Positions 44,273-54,194 are shown, counted from the first letter of the stretch. The stretch is DNA of 64,000 nt from Bacteroides sp. M10 (GCF_014334015.1 NZ_CP060488.1:2190501-2254500); one strand, 5' to 3'. The notes: generated from the sequence alone by a model not told the origin. Program-made: numbers and translations.

Positions 44273-45292
44273 ATGAAAAACATTTTCCTTCCCAAAGTAA
44301 TGATGTGTATAATTGCGCTGTTTACTTTAATTTTACCTGCTTCTGCACAAAATACAAATGCGACAAATGAGTACAAAGAAACATTGAAAAAGATTATGGA
44401 CTTTTCTGGTACTTCGACCACTACGGATGACTTTTTCCAGAAATTATCTTCTATAATGAAATTAAATGTGCCGAAAGAAAATGAGGCTTATTGGAATGAG
44501 TTTGCTAAAAAATGGAAACAGAAGATGGAAAAAAAGATATTTGAAATGTATATGCCTATTTATGAGAAGCATTTAACATTGGAAGAATTGAAAGCTGTTG
44601 CTGCATTTTATGAATCTCCTGTAGGTGAAAAATATAAAGAGGCTTCGTTGATTGTTATGCGTGAGGCAATGCCGTTGTTAGTGCAGCAACTCCAGACAGA
44701 GATGTTCAAAGAAGTAATGCCGGAGAGAAGTGAACGAGTAAAAAGAGATGAACAACGGCTGAAGGAATATGAGCAAAAGAAGAAGCGTGATAAAGAGTTA
44801 TATGCACAAGCTTATATGCTTCCTAGTGATAGTATAGTTGTAGTTCCTGAAGAAGTGTATGAGAAAGCGTATGAGAATGGGAGGTCTACAAGTCCTTCTT
44901 TATATTCGATTGAAAGGAGAAAGAATGATACTAAAGTGACATTCATACAACCTATTTATTGGGATTGGCAATGGTTGTATTATAGTCCGGGATTTAAGAT
45001 TGTTGATAAGAAAAGTGGCGATGAATATAATGTGCGAGGATATGATGGTGGAGCTCCGATGGGTAGGCTGTTGGCTGTCAAAGGATTTAATCATAAATAT
45101 ATTTATATCAGTCTTTTATTCCCGAAACTGAAGAAGAGTGTGAAAGAAATAGATATTCTTGAGTTGCCGCATGAAAAGGATAAAGAACAGTTGCCTTCTA
45201 ATGACGATGGAAGGTCTAAATCATATTTTGATATAAAAGTGAAAGATTATCAGGCCGTTTCCGATAAGAAAGATAAGAAGATCTATTATTAG
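44273..45292 (+). CDS. Secreted DUF2059 protein
   Basis: 339 residues with signal peptide (FTLILPASAQ). The DUF2059 region (MYMPIYEKHLTLEELKAVAA, FYESPVGEKYKEA) fills about residues 55-135. A charged coiled coil and a C-terminal domain (FIQPIYWDWQWLYY) that I do not recognise follow. DUF2059 proteins are periplasmic and of unknown function. It precedes a TlpA gene by 84 nt. Confidence 0.75.
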   Translation: MKNIFLPKVMMCIIALFTLILPASAQNTNATNEYKETLKKIMDFSGTSTTTDDFFQKLSSIMKLNVPKENEAYWNEFAKKWKQKMEKKIFEMYMPIYEKHLTLEELKAVAAFYESPVGEKYKEASLIVMREAMPLLVQQLQTEMFKEVMPERSERVKRDEQRLKEYEQKKKRDKELYAQAYMLPSDSIVVVPEEVYEKAYENGRSTSPSLYSIERRKNDTKVTFIQPIYWDWQWLYYSPGFKIVDKKSGDEYNVRGYDGGAPMGRLLAVKGFNHKYIYISLLFPKLKKSVKEIDILELPHEKDKEQLPSNDDGRSKSYFDIKVKDYQAVSDKKDKKIYY

Positions 45293-45376
45293 TTTAAATG
45301 ATGATCGGAATTTGAAATGATAATAGTAGGTATATGAACATGAGCGTTTACTGTTTTTGATATAAATTTATTCTAT

Positions 45377-46573
45377 ATGAGAAATCGAATTATGATTCTA
45401 TGCACGTTTTGTGCTATTGCTATATTTTCTTCGGCCCAAGAGAAATACTCAATCAAAGGTATTGCTAATGAGGAATTGAATAATCAATTGTTGTATTTAT
45501 GCTTGATGGGAGAGGGAGATGGAAAGAATGCTAAAGAAGTTGTTTTGGACAGCACAACAGTGGAAAAAGGAAAGTTCTCTTTTTCCGGTGTATATCAGAT
45601 GCCGGATATTGCAATTATCAAGGATATGGATGGAGAAACCTATCCGTTGATTCTTGAAAAAGGAAAAATATCTGTGAATACTGCTACGAACGAGAGAGGG
45701 GGAACACCCTTAAATGATTCATTGAATATAGCTTTAAATCGTATGCAGCTTATAATGGATAATATGCTAAAAACATCAGATAGTATTTATAAGTTAATGA
45801 CCGGAATGAAATCTGAAGAATTTGCTGATAAGATGGTGAATGATACTGCATTTAGAGCAAGATATGATAAGATAGAGAAGAAATTTCTTGCACAAATGGA
45901 TTCTGTATCACATTGTATAAGGGATTATAAGAATAGTATAGTGGGTATATACCTTTTCTCCATTGGAGGTATGATGATGCCTTTTGAGGATATGGAGATT
46001 TTGATGAAAGAAGCTTCGCCTATATTTTCACAAAATAATTTGGTGAGAAACATTGTGGAAAAGAAGAATCAGGCACAGTTGCGTATGAAGGCGGAAGTTG
46101 AAAAGAGAATAACTCCGGAGCAGCGTGAAGAACAAAAGAAGCGGAAGGAGATGGACGCTAAGATAAAGATTGGGGAACATTTCCCGGATGCTAAAGTGAA
46201 AGACAATACTGGTAACATGAAGCTCTTGTCTGATTATGTAGGTAAGGGAAAATATGTCTTGATTGACTTCTGGGCTTCATGGTGCGGACCTTGTAGGCAT
46301 GAAATGCCTAATGTGAAAGCTGCCTATGAAAAATATGTTTCTAAGGGATTTGAGGTGATTAGCATATCTACAGATCGGAAACTGAAATCTTGGAGGGCTG
46401 CTATTGAAGAACTTGGAATGAACTGGACACAATTATTGGATGTGGATGCTGGTGACGTATATGGCATTTATGCTATACCCAGAACTTTTCTTGTAGATCC
46501 TACAGGTATAGTTATAGACAAGAACTTGAGGGGGGAAAAGCTGGAAGAAGCTTTATCGAAATTGTTTGAATAA
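45377..46573 (+). CDS. TlpA-family thiol-disulfide oxidoreductase with DUF4369
   Basis: 398 residues, signal peptide ending FSSAQ. The N-terminal DUF4369 domain (KYSIKGIANEELNNQLLYL, FSFSGVYQMP) is followed by a helical linker and a thioredoxin domain with Cys303-Gly-Pro-Cys306 in WASWCGPCRHEMP and a cis-Pro in AIPRTFLVD. It would act as a periplasmic disulfide reductase. It ends at a long convergent hairpin and closes the envelope locus. Confidence 0.9.
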   Translation: MRNRIMILCTFCAIAIFSSAQEKYSIKGIANEELNNQLLYLCLMGEGDGKNAKEVVLDSTTVEKGKFSFSGVYQMPDIAIIKDMDGETYPLILEKGKISVNTATNERGGTPLNDSLNIALNRMQLIMDNMLKTSDSIYKLMTGMKSEEFADKMVNDTAFRARYDKIEKKFLAQMDSVSHCIRDYKNSIVGIYLFSIGGMMMPFEDMEILMKEASPIFSQNNLVRNIVEKKNQAQLRMKAEVEKRITPEQREEQKKRKEMDAKIKIGEHFPDAKVKDNTGNMKLLSDYVGKGKYVLIDFWASWCGPCRHEMPNVKAAYEKYVSKGFEVISISTDRKLKSWRAAIEELGMNWTQLLDVDAGDVYGIYAIPRTFLVDPTGIVIDKNLRGEKLEEALSKLFE

Positions 46574-46594
46574 TCGTTGTTTTGTTTTTATTGT

Positions 46595-46651
46595 ATTGGT
46601 GAATTGATAGTTGAAAGTTATCAGTATGATAACAACTATCAATTCACCAAT
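46595..46651. terminator. Long bidirectional terminator hairpin
   Basis: A perfect 19-bp stem (46595-46613 with 46633-46651) is extended by an inner GTTATCA-GTA-TGATAAC stem. It separates the convergent TlpA and M20 genes. Confidence 0.85.
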
Positions 46652-46659
46652 GACTTTTA

Positions 46660-47727
46660 TTAAATAAGAAGCCCATCCAATAATTCCAGATACAGCCCGA
46701 TAGCTTCTTCTATCTCTTTCAGCATAATATATTCCTCTGCCGTGTGTGAACGGGACGAGCGTCCCGGACCTATTTTCACCGATGGAAAGGACATTAATGC
46801 CTGATCGGACAAGGTTGGAGAACCGAAAGGCACACGTCCCAGCTTCACAGCTTTTTGAACAAACGGATGTTTCTCGTCGATTCGTGAAGAGTTGAGGCGG
46901 AATGAACGAGCTTGAGCTTCGCAGGAAATATGTTTCTTGATTTCCGCAAACAGTTCTTCATTTGAGTAAAGCTCGTTGCTTCGAACATCGACAACGAACG
47001 TACATTTGTCGGGAACGACATTGTGCTGTGTACCGGCATTGATGACAGTGACACTCATCTTCACAGGTCCCAATAACGGTGATTCTTTCTCGAAACGATA
47101 ATCACGGAACCAGGCAATGTCGTCCAATACCTTGTAAATAGCATTGTCTCCCTCGTTGCGTGCGGCGTGTCCCGCCTTACCTGTGGCAGTAACATCCAAT
47201 ACCATTAATCCCTTTTCGGCAATGGCAGGTTGCATCTCCGTCGGTTCGCCCACTATGGCAAATGAAACTGGAGGAAGTCCCGGCAATACGCTCTCAATTC
47301 CGTCTTTACCAGAAACTTCTTCTTCACAGGAAGCAAGATAAATCAGATTGTATTTTTGTGAAGTACGACATAGTTGCAGGAACACCTGTAATAGGGAAAC
47401 AACACTGGCACCGGCGTCGTTACTTCCTAACCCATATAACTTACCGTTCTCTTCACGTGGAGTGAACGGATCTCTCCGCCAACCATTAACAGGTTTCACT
47501 GTGTCTATGTGGGAGTTAAATAAAATAGTAGGCTTTTTCAAATCAAACATAGGGCTAAAGCACCACACATTATTTCCTTTACGTCCGGTCTGCATACCTG
47601 CCATTTCAATATAATTTTGCAGGAAATCCGCAGCCTGGGTTTCTTCCCGGCTGATTGAAGGGATACTAATCAGCGATTTAAGTAGGCTTACAGCCTCTGT
47701 CGACATATACGGAATATCATATTTCAT
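46660..47727 (-). CDS. argE: M20 family deacetylase (acetylornithine deacetylase-like)
   Basis: A cytoplasmic zinc-dependent amidohydrolase, 355 residues. Metal-binding motifs are visible: FNSHIDTVKP, GLGSNDAGAS and ASCEEEVSG; GEPTEMQPAIAEKG and GKAGHAARNEG belong to the lid domain. Best match by memory is the ArgE/DapE group; in Bacteroides arginine synthesis uses N-succinylated intermediates, so the true substrate may be N-succinyl- or N-acetyl-citrulline/ornithine. The promoter (-7 box, minus strand) is at 47763-47770. No other arginine gene lies nearby in the window. Confidence 0.85.
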   Translation of the reverse strand: MKYDIPYMSTEAVSLLKSLISIPSISREETQAADFLQNYIEMAGMQTGRKGNNVWCFSPMFDLKKPTILFNSHIDTVKPVNGWRRDPFTPREENGKLYGLGSNDAGASVVSLLQVFLQLCRTSQKYNLIYLASCEEEVSGKDGIESVLPGLPPVSFAIVGEPTEMQPAIAEKGLMVLDVTATGKAGHAARNEGDNAIYKVLDDIAWFRDYRFEKESPLLGPVKMSVTVINAGTQHNVVPDKCTFVVDVRSNELYSNEELFAEIKKHISCEAQARSFRLNSSRIDEKHPFVQKAVKLGRVPFGSPTLSDQALMSFPSVKIGPGRSSRSHTAEEYIMLKEIEEAIGLYLELLDGLLI

Positions 47728-47762
47728 AGTGCAAATCTTTTATCTATATCTTAATCTTTGCA

Positions 47763-47811
47763 CAAAGATAGTCGTTTTGAGCAATAGTTTCAAATAAAAC
47801 TAATACCTTTG
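47763..47811. promoter_or_regulatory. Divergent promoters of M20 and acyl-CoA ligase genes
   Basis: Minus strand: -7 box TATCTTTG at 47770-47763 with a TTG at 47793-47791, 20 nt apart. Plus strand: -7 box TACCTTTG at 47804-47811, 25 nt before the ATG at 47837; a TTG at 47777 is 24 nt upstream. Confidence 0.55.
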
Positions 47812-47836
47812 TACCATATTTACTAATACAAAGAGT

Positions 47837-49651
47837 ATGACTTATCATCATTTATCTGTCCTGGTCCATCGTCAGGCCGAAAAATATGGCGACAAGGTAG
47901 CCTTAAAATACCGCGACTATGAGACAGCTCAATGGATTCCTATTTCATGGAAGCAGTTCTCCGGAACAGTACGGCAAGCAGCTAATGCTTTCGTGGCATT
48001 GGGAGTGGAAGAACAAGAGAATATCGGTATATTTTCACAGAATAAACCCGAATGGTTCTATGTAGACTTTGGTGCATTTGCCAATCGGGCGGTTACCATT
48101 CCGTTCTATGCAACCAGTTCACCTGCGCAGGCGCAATATATCATTAATGATGCGCAGATTCGTTTTCTTTTTGTCGGTGAGCAATACCAGTATGATGCCG
48201 CTTTCAGCATCTTTGGTTTCTGTTCTTCTTTGCAACAACTGATAATCTTTGACCGTTCGGTGGTAAAAGACCCTCGTGACGTATCGTCTATCTATTTTGA
48301 TGAGTTTATGGCGACGGGAGAGGGATTGCCTCATAATGATACGGTAGAAGAACGTACGGAGCGGGCTTCTTATGATGACTTGGCAAATATTCTCTATACT
48401 TCCGGCACAACGGGGGAACCCAAAGGGGTTATGCTTCATCATTCCTGTTATCTGGAACAGTTTCATACACATGATGATCGTTTGACGACGATGTCGGATA
48501 AGGATGTATCGATGAACTTCCTTCCATTAACACATGTGTTTGAGAAAGCATGGTGTTATCTCTGTATTCATAAAGGAGTGCAGATTTGTATCAATCTCCG
48601 TCCGGCAGATATACAGACAACCATTAAGGAAATTCGCCCGACACTGATGTGCAGTGTTCCCCGTTTTTGGGAGAAGGTGTATGCAGGGGTGCAGGAAAAA
48701 ATAAACGAAACAACAGGATTGAAGAAAGCACTGATGTTGGATGCTATCCGGGTAGGTAGAATCCATAATCTGGATTATCTGCGTCTGGGAAAGACTCCTC
48801 CGGTGATGAATCAACTGAAATATAAGTTTTACGAAAAGACTATCTATTCTCTGCTGAAAAAAACAATCGGTATTGAGAATGGTAACTTTTTCCCGACTGC
48901 CGGTGCTGCCGTTCCCGATGAAATCAATGAATTCGTTCATTCGGTAGGAATCAATATGGTGGTAGGATATGGACTGACGGAATCTACGGCTACTGTATCT
49001 TGTACGCTGCCGGTTGGTTATGACATCGGTTCGGTAGGCGTCGTATTGCCGGGACTTGAAGTGAAGATTGGCGAAGACAATGAAATCCTGCTTCGGGGTA
49101 AGACGATCACAAAAGGCTATTACAAAAAAGCAGAAGCCACAGCTGCTGCTATTGAACCGGATGGTTGGTTCCATACAGGTGATGCCGGTTACTTTAAAAA
49201 TGGACAGCTTTTCCTGACGGAACGTATTAAAGATTTATTCAAAACATCAAACGGCAAATACGTCGCTCCGCAAGCTTTGGAAACGAAGTTGGTCATTGAC
49301 CGTTATATCGACCAGATTGCCATTATCGCCGATCAACGTAAGTTTGTCTCGGCTCTGATTGTTCCTGTATATGGATTCGTGAAAGAGTATGCCAAAGAAA
49401 AGGGTATTGAATATAAGGATATGACGGAACTGTTGCAGCATCCGAAGATTGTAGGACTGTTCCGTGCGCGGATCGATACACTTCAGCAACAATTTGCGCA
49501 CTATGAACAAATCAAACGTTTCACTTTACTGCCTGAACCATTCAGCATGGAACGTGGAGAATTGACAAATACACTGAAACTGAAACGGGCGGTGGTTGCC
49601 AAGAATTATAGTGAACAGATAGAGAAGATGTACGAAGAAAGTGAGAAATAG
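47837..49651 (+). CDS. Long-chain fatty acid-CoA ligase (AMP-binding)
   Basis: 604 residues of the adenylate-forming family. Motif A3 is LYTSGTTGEPKGVML; GYGLTESTA and the GWFHTGDAGYF/ERIKDLFKTSNGKY region with the conserved Asp and Lys complete the set. It activates a fatty acid to acyl-CoA at the inner membrane face. There is no signal peptide. It is a single gene ended by a bidirectional hairpin. Confidence 0.92.
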   Translation: MTYHHLSVLVHRQAEKYGDKVALKYRDYETAQWIPISWKQFSGTVRQAANAFVALGVEEQENIGIFSQNKPEWFYVDFGAFANRAVTIPFYATSSPAQAQYIINDAQIRFLFVGEQYQYDAAFSIFGFCSSLQQLIIFDRSVVKDPRDVSSIYFDEFMATGEGLPHNDTVEERTERASYDDLANILYTSGTTGEPKGVMLHHSCYLEQFHTHDDRLTTMSDKDVSMNFLPLTHVFEKAWCYLCIHKGVQICINLRPADIQTTIKEIRPTLMCSVPRFWEKVYAGVQEKINETTGLKKALMLDAIRVGRIHNLDYLRLGKTPPVMNQLKYKFYEKTIYSLLKKTIGIENGNFFPTAGAAVPDEINEFVHSVGINMVVGYGLTESTATVSCTLPVGYDIGSVGVVLPGLEVKIGEDNEILLRGKTITKGYYKKAEATAAAIEPDGWFHTGDAGYFKNGQLFLTERIKDLFKTSNGKYVAPQALETKLVIDRYIDQIAIIADQRKFVSALIVPVYGFVKEYAKEKGIEYKDMTELLQHPKIVGLFRARIDTLQQQFAHYEQIKRFTLLPEPFSMERGELTNTLKLKRAVVAKNYSEQIEKMYEESEK

Positions 49652-49744
49652 GCGATAGGCGGTTTATCGTTAAACATGAAACGATAAAGCGTAAATGATA
49701 AATCAGAAATAAAAAAGAGTGTATTGGAGCTCTTTTTAAAAGTA

Positions 49745-49780
49745 TTACCCCTGTTACAGTTCAATCTGTAACAGGGGTAA
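49745..49780. terminator. Bidirectional terminator
   Basis: TTACCCCTGTTACAG (49745-49759) pairs perfectly with CTGTAACAGGGGTAA (49766-49780), loop 6 nt, between the convergent ligase and M16 protease genes. Confidence 0.85.
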
Positions 49781-49838
49781 ACTTTGTGTTTAGGGGTGCT
49801 TTGACACCTGCTTATTATTTATGGCCGGATCATTTCTT

Positions 49839-52757
49839 TTAATATCCGAAGATCTGTTCCTGGGTCAATTCTTCAATAGGACCTACAGCTTTCAATTTAT
49901 CTAGCTCCAAATCTTTCTTATCTCCCAGGATGCAATAAACATACGTACGTCCTTTTACCCATTGCTTTTGGAAATCGACAATATCTTTTAGCGACATATT
50001 CTGTATATCATTGTAGAGCTTGATACGCGGGTCTACGTTTTGCCCTAAATCTTGTGCATTGATATAACTCCAGATAATATCACCTTTGATGATACGTTCG
50101 GTGCGCAGACGGTTGGTTAATCCGTCTTTAGCCAGTTTGAAAGCAGCTTCGGATTCCGGCATGTTATTGATGATGTCATTAAATGTAGTGACGGCATCAA
50201 TCATTTTGTCGTTTTGCGTGGCAATCTGTGTACGTAGCACATAGGGATACTTCAAGTAGCTTGGCGGCATTATGCTAGCCCAGGCGGAATAAGCTAATCC
50301 ACGTGTTTCACGCATTTCCTGGAAGACGATAGAGTTCATGCCCCCTCCGAAGTATTCATCATATAATGCGCGGATAGGTTCAATGGCAGGATCATACTTC
50401 TTGTCGAGATTGGATATCTGTGCCATGTATATTTGCTTGGCGTCATAAGGAGCTACTAGAACCTTAGTGACGGGAGTTTCGAGATAAGAATACTCGTTTC
50501 CGGCAGGAATATCCTTCAGGGCTGCCGGAACCTGATGATATTGGTTGATGGTAGCCAGTAAATCTTTGCTGCTGCTTGGTCCGTAGTATAAAATACGGTG
50601 CTTGTAGCTGTTCTGATTGTGAATCCGGTCTACCAGTTCCTGTGGATTCATATTTGTCAGTTCCGCTTCTGTCAGTAGATTGGTGGCAGGGGATTTGGGA
50701 CCGTACATGGCAAAGCTCATCAAACGGGAGAAGTTCTGTCCCTGATTCAGTTTGGCGTCCGAACGGGCTTTCAGTATATCGCCGATCATATTAGTATAGG
50801 CTTCCTTATTGACCTGCGCATCTGCCAGTAACTTTTCGAATAATTGTACGGCAGCAGGCATGTTCTCATTCAGTCCGGAAAGTACGACATACGTGCGTTC
50901 GTTACCCGGAGAAACATAGAAAGTACAAGCCAGGCGATAGAATTCACTTTTCAGTTCTTCCGGTGTCATGTCCGAAGTACCGAGATATTCGAGATAATCG
51001 AATGCTGTTCCCAAAGCTTTGTCATGGTTGTTTCCCATATCAAAGACATAAATCAATTGGAACAGGTCATTGGCTACATTCTGCTTGTAAAGAACCGGAA
51101 TATCCGATTTTGCCTTTAATTGGCTCATATCCTTTTGATAGTCGAGGAACACAGGCTCAATCGGTTTAACTGCGCTTTCCTGTACCTCCACAAGGAACGG
51201 ACTGGCTACATCACGATTGGTTATGATAGGAGTAATCTCCGGTTTCGTCATCTTCTTTTCGTTCGGGTCTTTTCCTTGCTTTTTGTAGATAACGGCATAA
51301 TTATCTTCTTTCAGGTATTTGTTGGCGAACGCTACGATGTCTTCTTTGGTCAGTTTGGCCATGCGGTCGATGGCAGTAACTTCATTTTTCCAGTCTGTGC
51401 CGTTAATAAATGAGTTGACAAACATATCGGCACGTCCTTCGTTGCTTTCCATGTTTTGCAGTTCACCGAGCTTGAAATTGTTGATGTTCGCTTCCAGCAT
51501 TTTCTCGTCGAACTCTCCGGCACGGAGCTTCTTGATTTCGCTGAGTAGCAAGTCTTTTACCTCTTCCAGTGTTTGTCCTTGTTTAGGAAGTCCTCCTAAC
51601 AGCAATGCAGAGTAATCTGCCAGTCCCATCGGGTAACCGTAACTATTCAAGACCTTCTGTTGCTGGTTCAGATCAAGGTCGATAAGTCCTGCCTTTCCAT
51701 TGTATAATACTTGCGAAACGACTTGCAGGATTTCAAAGTCTTTGTCGGATACACCGGGGAATCTCCAAGCCAGTGCAACGCTTTCGGCATCCGGACCTAA
51801 CACCTCTTTTACAACTGGTTGCGTGATTGGCGCCTCTTTCGGCAAGTCCAGTTTCGGAAGTTCCGGATTGGGTTTCAATCCACCAAAATATTTATCGATT
51901 AATGCAATCGTTGCATCCGGGTCTAAATCGCCGGACATACAGATTGCCATATTATTAGGCACATACCATTGTTTATAGTAATTCTTGATATTTGTGATAG
52001 AAGGATTCTTCAGGTTTTCCTGCGTGCCTAACACTGTCTGCGTTCCATAAGGATGGTTGGGGAAAAGAGAAGAAAAAATAGCTTCCTGCACTTTGCTGTT
52101 GTCACGGGTGAGTGACATATTTTTCTCTTCATATACAGCTTCCAATTCAGTATGGAAACCACGAATCACATTGTTTTCAAAACGATCTGCCTGAATCTTC
52201 GCCCAGTTTTCTATCTGGTTGGAAGGAATGTCTTCCTGATAGACCGTCTGGTCATACCAGGTATAAGCATTGCTGCCGGTAGATCCGATGGCTGCCATTA
52301 ATTTGTCATATTCATTAGGGATAGCATACTTGGAAGCTTCGTAAGAAAGGCTGTCGATGGTGTGGTAGATCGCCTTACGTTCCGCTTCATCCGTAGTCTT
52401 ACGATAAATTTCGAACTGTTGTTCGATTGCATCCAGCAGAGGCTTTTCGGTCGCGTAGTCTTGTGTGCCAAACTTGTCGGTGCCTTTAAACATGAGATGT
52501 TCGAAATAATGGGCAAGTCCCGTCGTTTCTGCCGGGTCATTCTTCCCGCCCACTCTTACTGCGATAAATGTTTGTATGCGCGGAGTTTCCTTGTTTACGG
52601 TGAGGTAAACCTTTAGTCCGTTGTCCAGTGTGTAGATGCGGGCTTTTAGCGGGTCATTGGGCACTGTTTCGTAGCTATACTTCTTTTGTGAGCTACAGCT
52701 GCAAATCACTAATGCCAGGAAGAGTGACAAGCAAGAAAGTTTCAATCGTTTGTTCAT
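49839..52757 (-). CDS. M16 family zinc metalloprotease lipoprotein
   Basis: A pitrilysin-type protease of about 972 residues with two M16 halves. The inverted zinc motif HxxEH is in TGLAHYFEHLMFKG near residue 85, the third ligand follows in the ELEAVYEEKNM segment. The second half lacks the motif, as usual. Lipobox LVICSCSSQ suggests periplasmic lipid anchoring. The open frame continues upstream to 52925, but that would overlap the prfB start; the ATG at 52757 begins the signal peptide and is just downstream of a -7 box. Target peptides are unknown. Confidence 0.93.
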   Translation of the reverse strand: MNKRLKLSCLSLFLALVICSCSSQKKYSYETVPNDPLKARIYTLDNGLKVYLTVNKETPRIQTFIAVRVGGKNDPAETTGLAHYFEHLMFKGTDKFGTQDYATEKPLLDAIEQQFEIYRKTTDEAERKAIYHTIDSLSYEASKYAIPNEYDKLMAAIGSTGSNAYTWYDQTVYQEDIPSNQIENWAKIQADRFENNVIRGFHTELEAVYEEKNMSLTRDNSKVQEAIFSSLFPNHPYGTQTVLGTQENLKNPSITNIKNYYKQWYVPNNMAICMSGDLDPDATIALIDKYFGGLKPNPELPKLDLPKEAPITQPVVKEVLGPDAESVALAWRFPGVSDKDFEILQVVSQVLYNGKAGLIDLDLNQQQKVLNSYGYPMGLADYSALLLGGLPKQGQTLEEVKDLLLSEIKKLRAGEFDEKMLEANINNFKLGELQNMESNEGRADMFVNSFINGTDWKNEVTAIDRMAKLTKEDIVAFANKYLKEDNYAVIYKKQGKDPNEKKMTKPEITPIITNRDVASPFLVEVQESAVKPIEPVFLDYQKDMSQLKAKSDIPVLYKQNVANDLFQLIYVFDMGNNHDKALGTAFDYLEYLGTSDMTPEELKSEFYRLACTFYVSPGNERTYVVLSGLNENMPAAVQLFEKLLADAQVNKEAYTNMIGDILKARSDAKLNQGQNFSRLMSFAMYGPKSPATNLLTEAELTNMNPQELVDRIHNQNSYKHRILYYGPSSSKDLLATINQYHQVPAALKDIPAGNEYSYLETPVTKVLVAPYDAKQIYMAQISNLDKKYDPAIEPIRALYDEYFGGGMNSIVFQEMRETRGLAYSAWASIMPPSYLKYPYVLRTQIATQNDKMIDAVTTFNDIINNMPESEAAFKLAKDGLTNRLRTERIIKGDIIWSYINAQDLGQNVDPRIKLYNDIQNMSLKDIVDFQKQWVKGRTYVYCILGDKKDLELDKLKAVGPIEELTQEQIFGY

Positions 52758-52784
52758 AATATGACAACATTTTAATAACAAAAA

Positions 52785-52813
52785 CAAAGGTAGCAGAATT
52801 TTGCTTATCTTTG
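52785..52813. promoter_or_regulatory. Divergent -7 boxes for M16 protease and prfB
   Basis: CAAAGGTA at 52785-52792 reads TACCTTTG on the minus strand for the protease. TATCTTTG at 52806-52813 serves prfB (ATG at 52857). Neither -33 box is clear. Confidence 0.5.
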
Positions 52814-52856
52814 TCCCCGATATCTGAAATTTGTAAATAATAAAATTGTAAATCAA

Positions 52857-53973
52857 ATGATTACTATTGAACAACTTAAAGACGTGAAAGAGCGCACTGA
52901 TGCGCTGAGGAGGTATCTTTGACATCGACGGGAAGAAAATTCAAGTCGAAGAAGAGCAATTAAGAACACAAGCTCCGGGATTCTGGGATGACCAGAAGAG
53001 AGCCGAAGCTCAAATGAAACTGGTGAAAGACCTGCAAAAGTGGATTGAGGGTTACAACGAACTCAAAACGCTGGCAGACGAACTCGAACTGGCATTTGAT
53101 TTCTATAAAGAAGAACTGGTGACTGAGGAAGATGTAGATGCTGCTTATGCAAAAGCCAGTGAGGCGGTAGAGGCACTCGAACTCAAAAATATGCTTCGTG
53201 ATGAAGCCGACCAGATGGATTGTGTGCTGAAAATCAATTCAGGTGCCGGTGGTACGGAAAGTCAGGACTGGGCTTCCATGCTGATGCGTATGTATTTGCG
53301 TTATGCCGAGACGAATGGTTATAAAGCTACCATTGCCAACCTTCAGGAAGGGGATGAAGCCGGAATCAAGACCTGTACTATCAATATCGAAGGTGACTTT
53401 GCTTATGGTTATTTGAAAGGAGAGAACGGTGTGCACCGTTTGGTTCGTGTTTCTCCCTACAATGCGCAGGGTAAACGTATGACCTCTTTTGCTTCTGTGT
53501 TTGTTACTCCGTTGGTAGATGACAGTATTGAAGTTAATATTTTGCCTGCCAATATCTCTTGGGATACGTTCCGAAGCGGTGGTGCCGGTGGACAGAATGT
53601 GAATAAGGTGGAGTCCGGTGTCCGTTTGCGTTATCAGTATAAAGACCCTTATACCGGTGAGGAAGAAGAAATCTTGATCGAGAATACCGAAACCCGTGAC
53701 CAACCAAAGAACCGTGAGAATGCAATGCGTCAGTTACGTTCTATCTTATATGATAAGGAACTGCAGCACCGTATGGCAGAACAGGCGAAGGTGGAAGCTG
53801 GTAAGAAGAAAATCGAATGGGGTTCTCAAATCCGAAGCTACGTATTTGATGACCGTCGTGTGAAAGACCACCGTACCAACTATCAAACCTCGGATGTGAA
53901 CGGCGTGATGGATGGCAAAATAGATGGTTTTATCAAAGCTTATTTGATGGAGTTTTCTTCACAAGAATCATAA
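52857..53973 (+). CDS. prfB: Peptide chain release factor 2 (programmed +1 frameshift)
   Basis: Class I release factor for UGA/UAA stops. It is read as 52857-52919 joined to 52921-53973 (371 residues): after 21 codons the ribosome meets CTT TGA C and shifts +1. The catalytic loop is SGGAGGQNVNKVESGV. The codon-recognition tripeptide is Ser-Pro-Tyr in VRVSPYNAQGKRMTSF, where E. coli RF2 has Ser-Pro-Phe. The frameshift makes the protein level depend on its own termination activity. It is followed by a small membrane protein gene. Confidence 0.95.
52908..52923 (+). promoter_or_regulatory. RF2 frameshift signal
   Basis: AGGAGG (52908-52913), then TAT CTT TGA C. The internal Shine-Dalgarno-like AGGAGG, three bases before the CTT slip codon, and TGA followed by C are the elements known from the E. 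coli prfB site. Confidence 0.95.
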
Positions 53974-54057
53974 AAAATAAAATTAGCAAGAGTTATTTTT
54001 GGAAAGTTAATAGATTTGTACTTACTTTGTTAGCGTTGAACTTTAAAGCTAACTATT

Positions 54058-54192
54058 ATGGGTAAGGTGAAGAAAAAAGTAGCAATTAGTAAGAAAGAAG
54101 AAGAACAAGCCCAGAAGGTTGTCAAAATAGTGTTCGTCTCATTAATTATTTTGGCATTGATTATGCTGATCGCATTTTCCTTTTTCGGCTGA
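54058..54192 (+). CDS. 44-residue single-pass membrane protein
   Basis: A short frame: MGKVKKKVAISKKEEEQAQK, then a hydrophobic helix (VFVSLIILALIMLIAFSFFG) and stop. A lysine/glutamate-rich N-terminus and one membrane segment suggest a conserved small membrane protein. It follows prfB by 84 nt; function unknown. Confidence 0.6.
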   Translation: MGKVKKKVAISKKEEEQAQKVVKIVFVSLIILALIMLIAFSFFG

Positions 54193-54194
54193 TA

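Noticed and set aside
52758..52925. Longer M16 protease start reaching 52925.
   Set aside because: It would overlap the prfB start and cross its own promoter box; the signal peptide begins at 52757.
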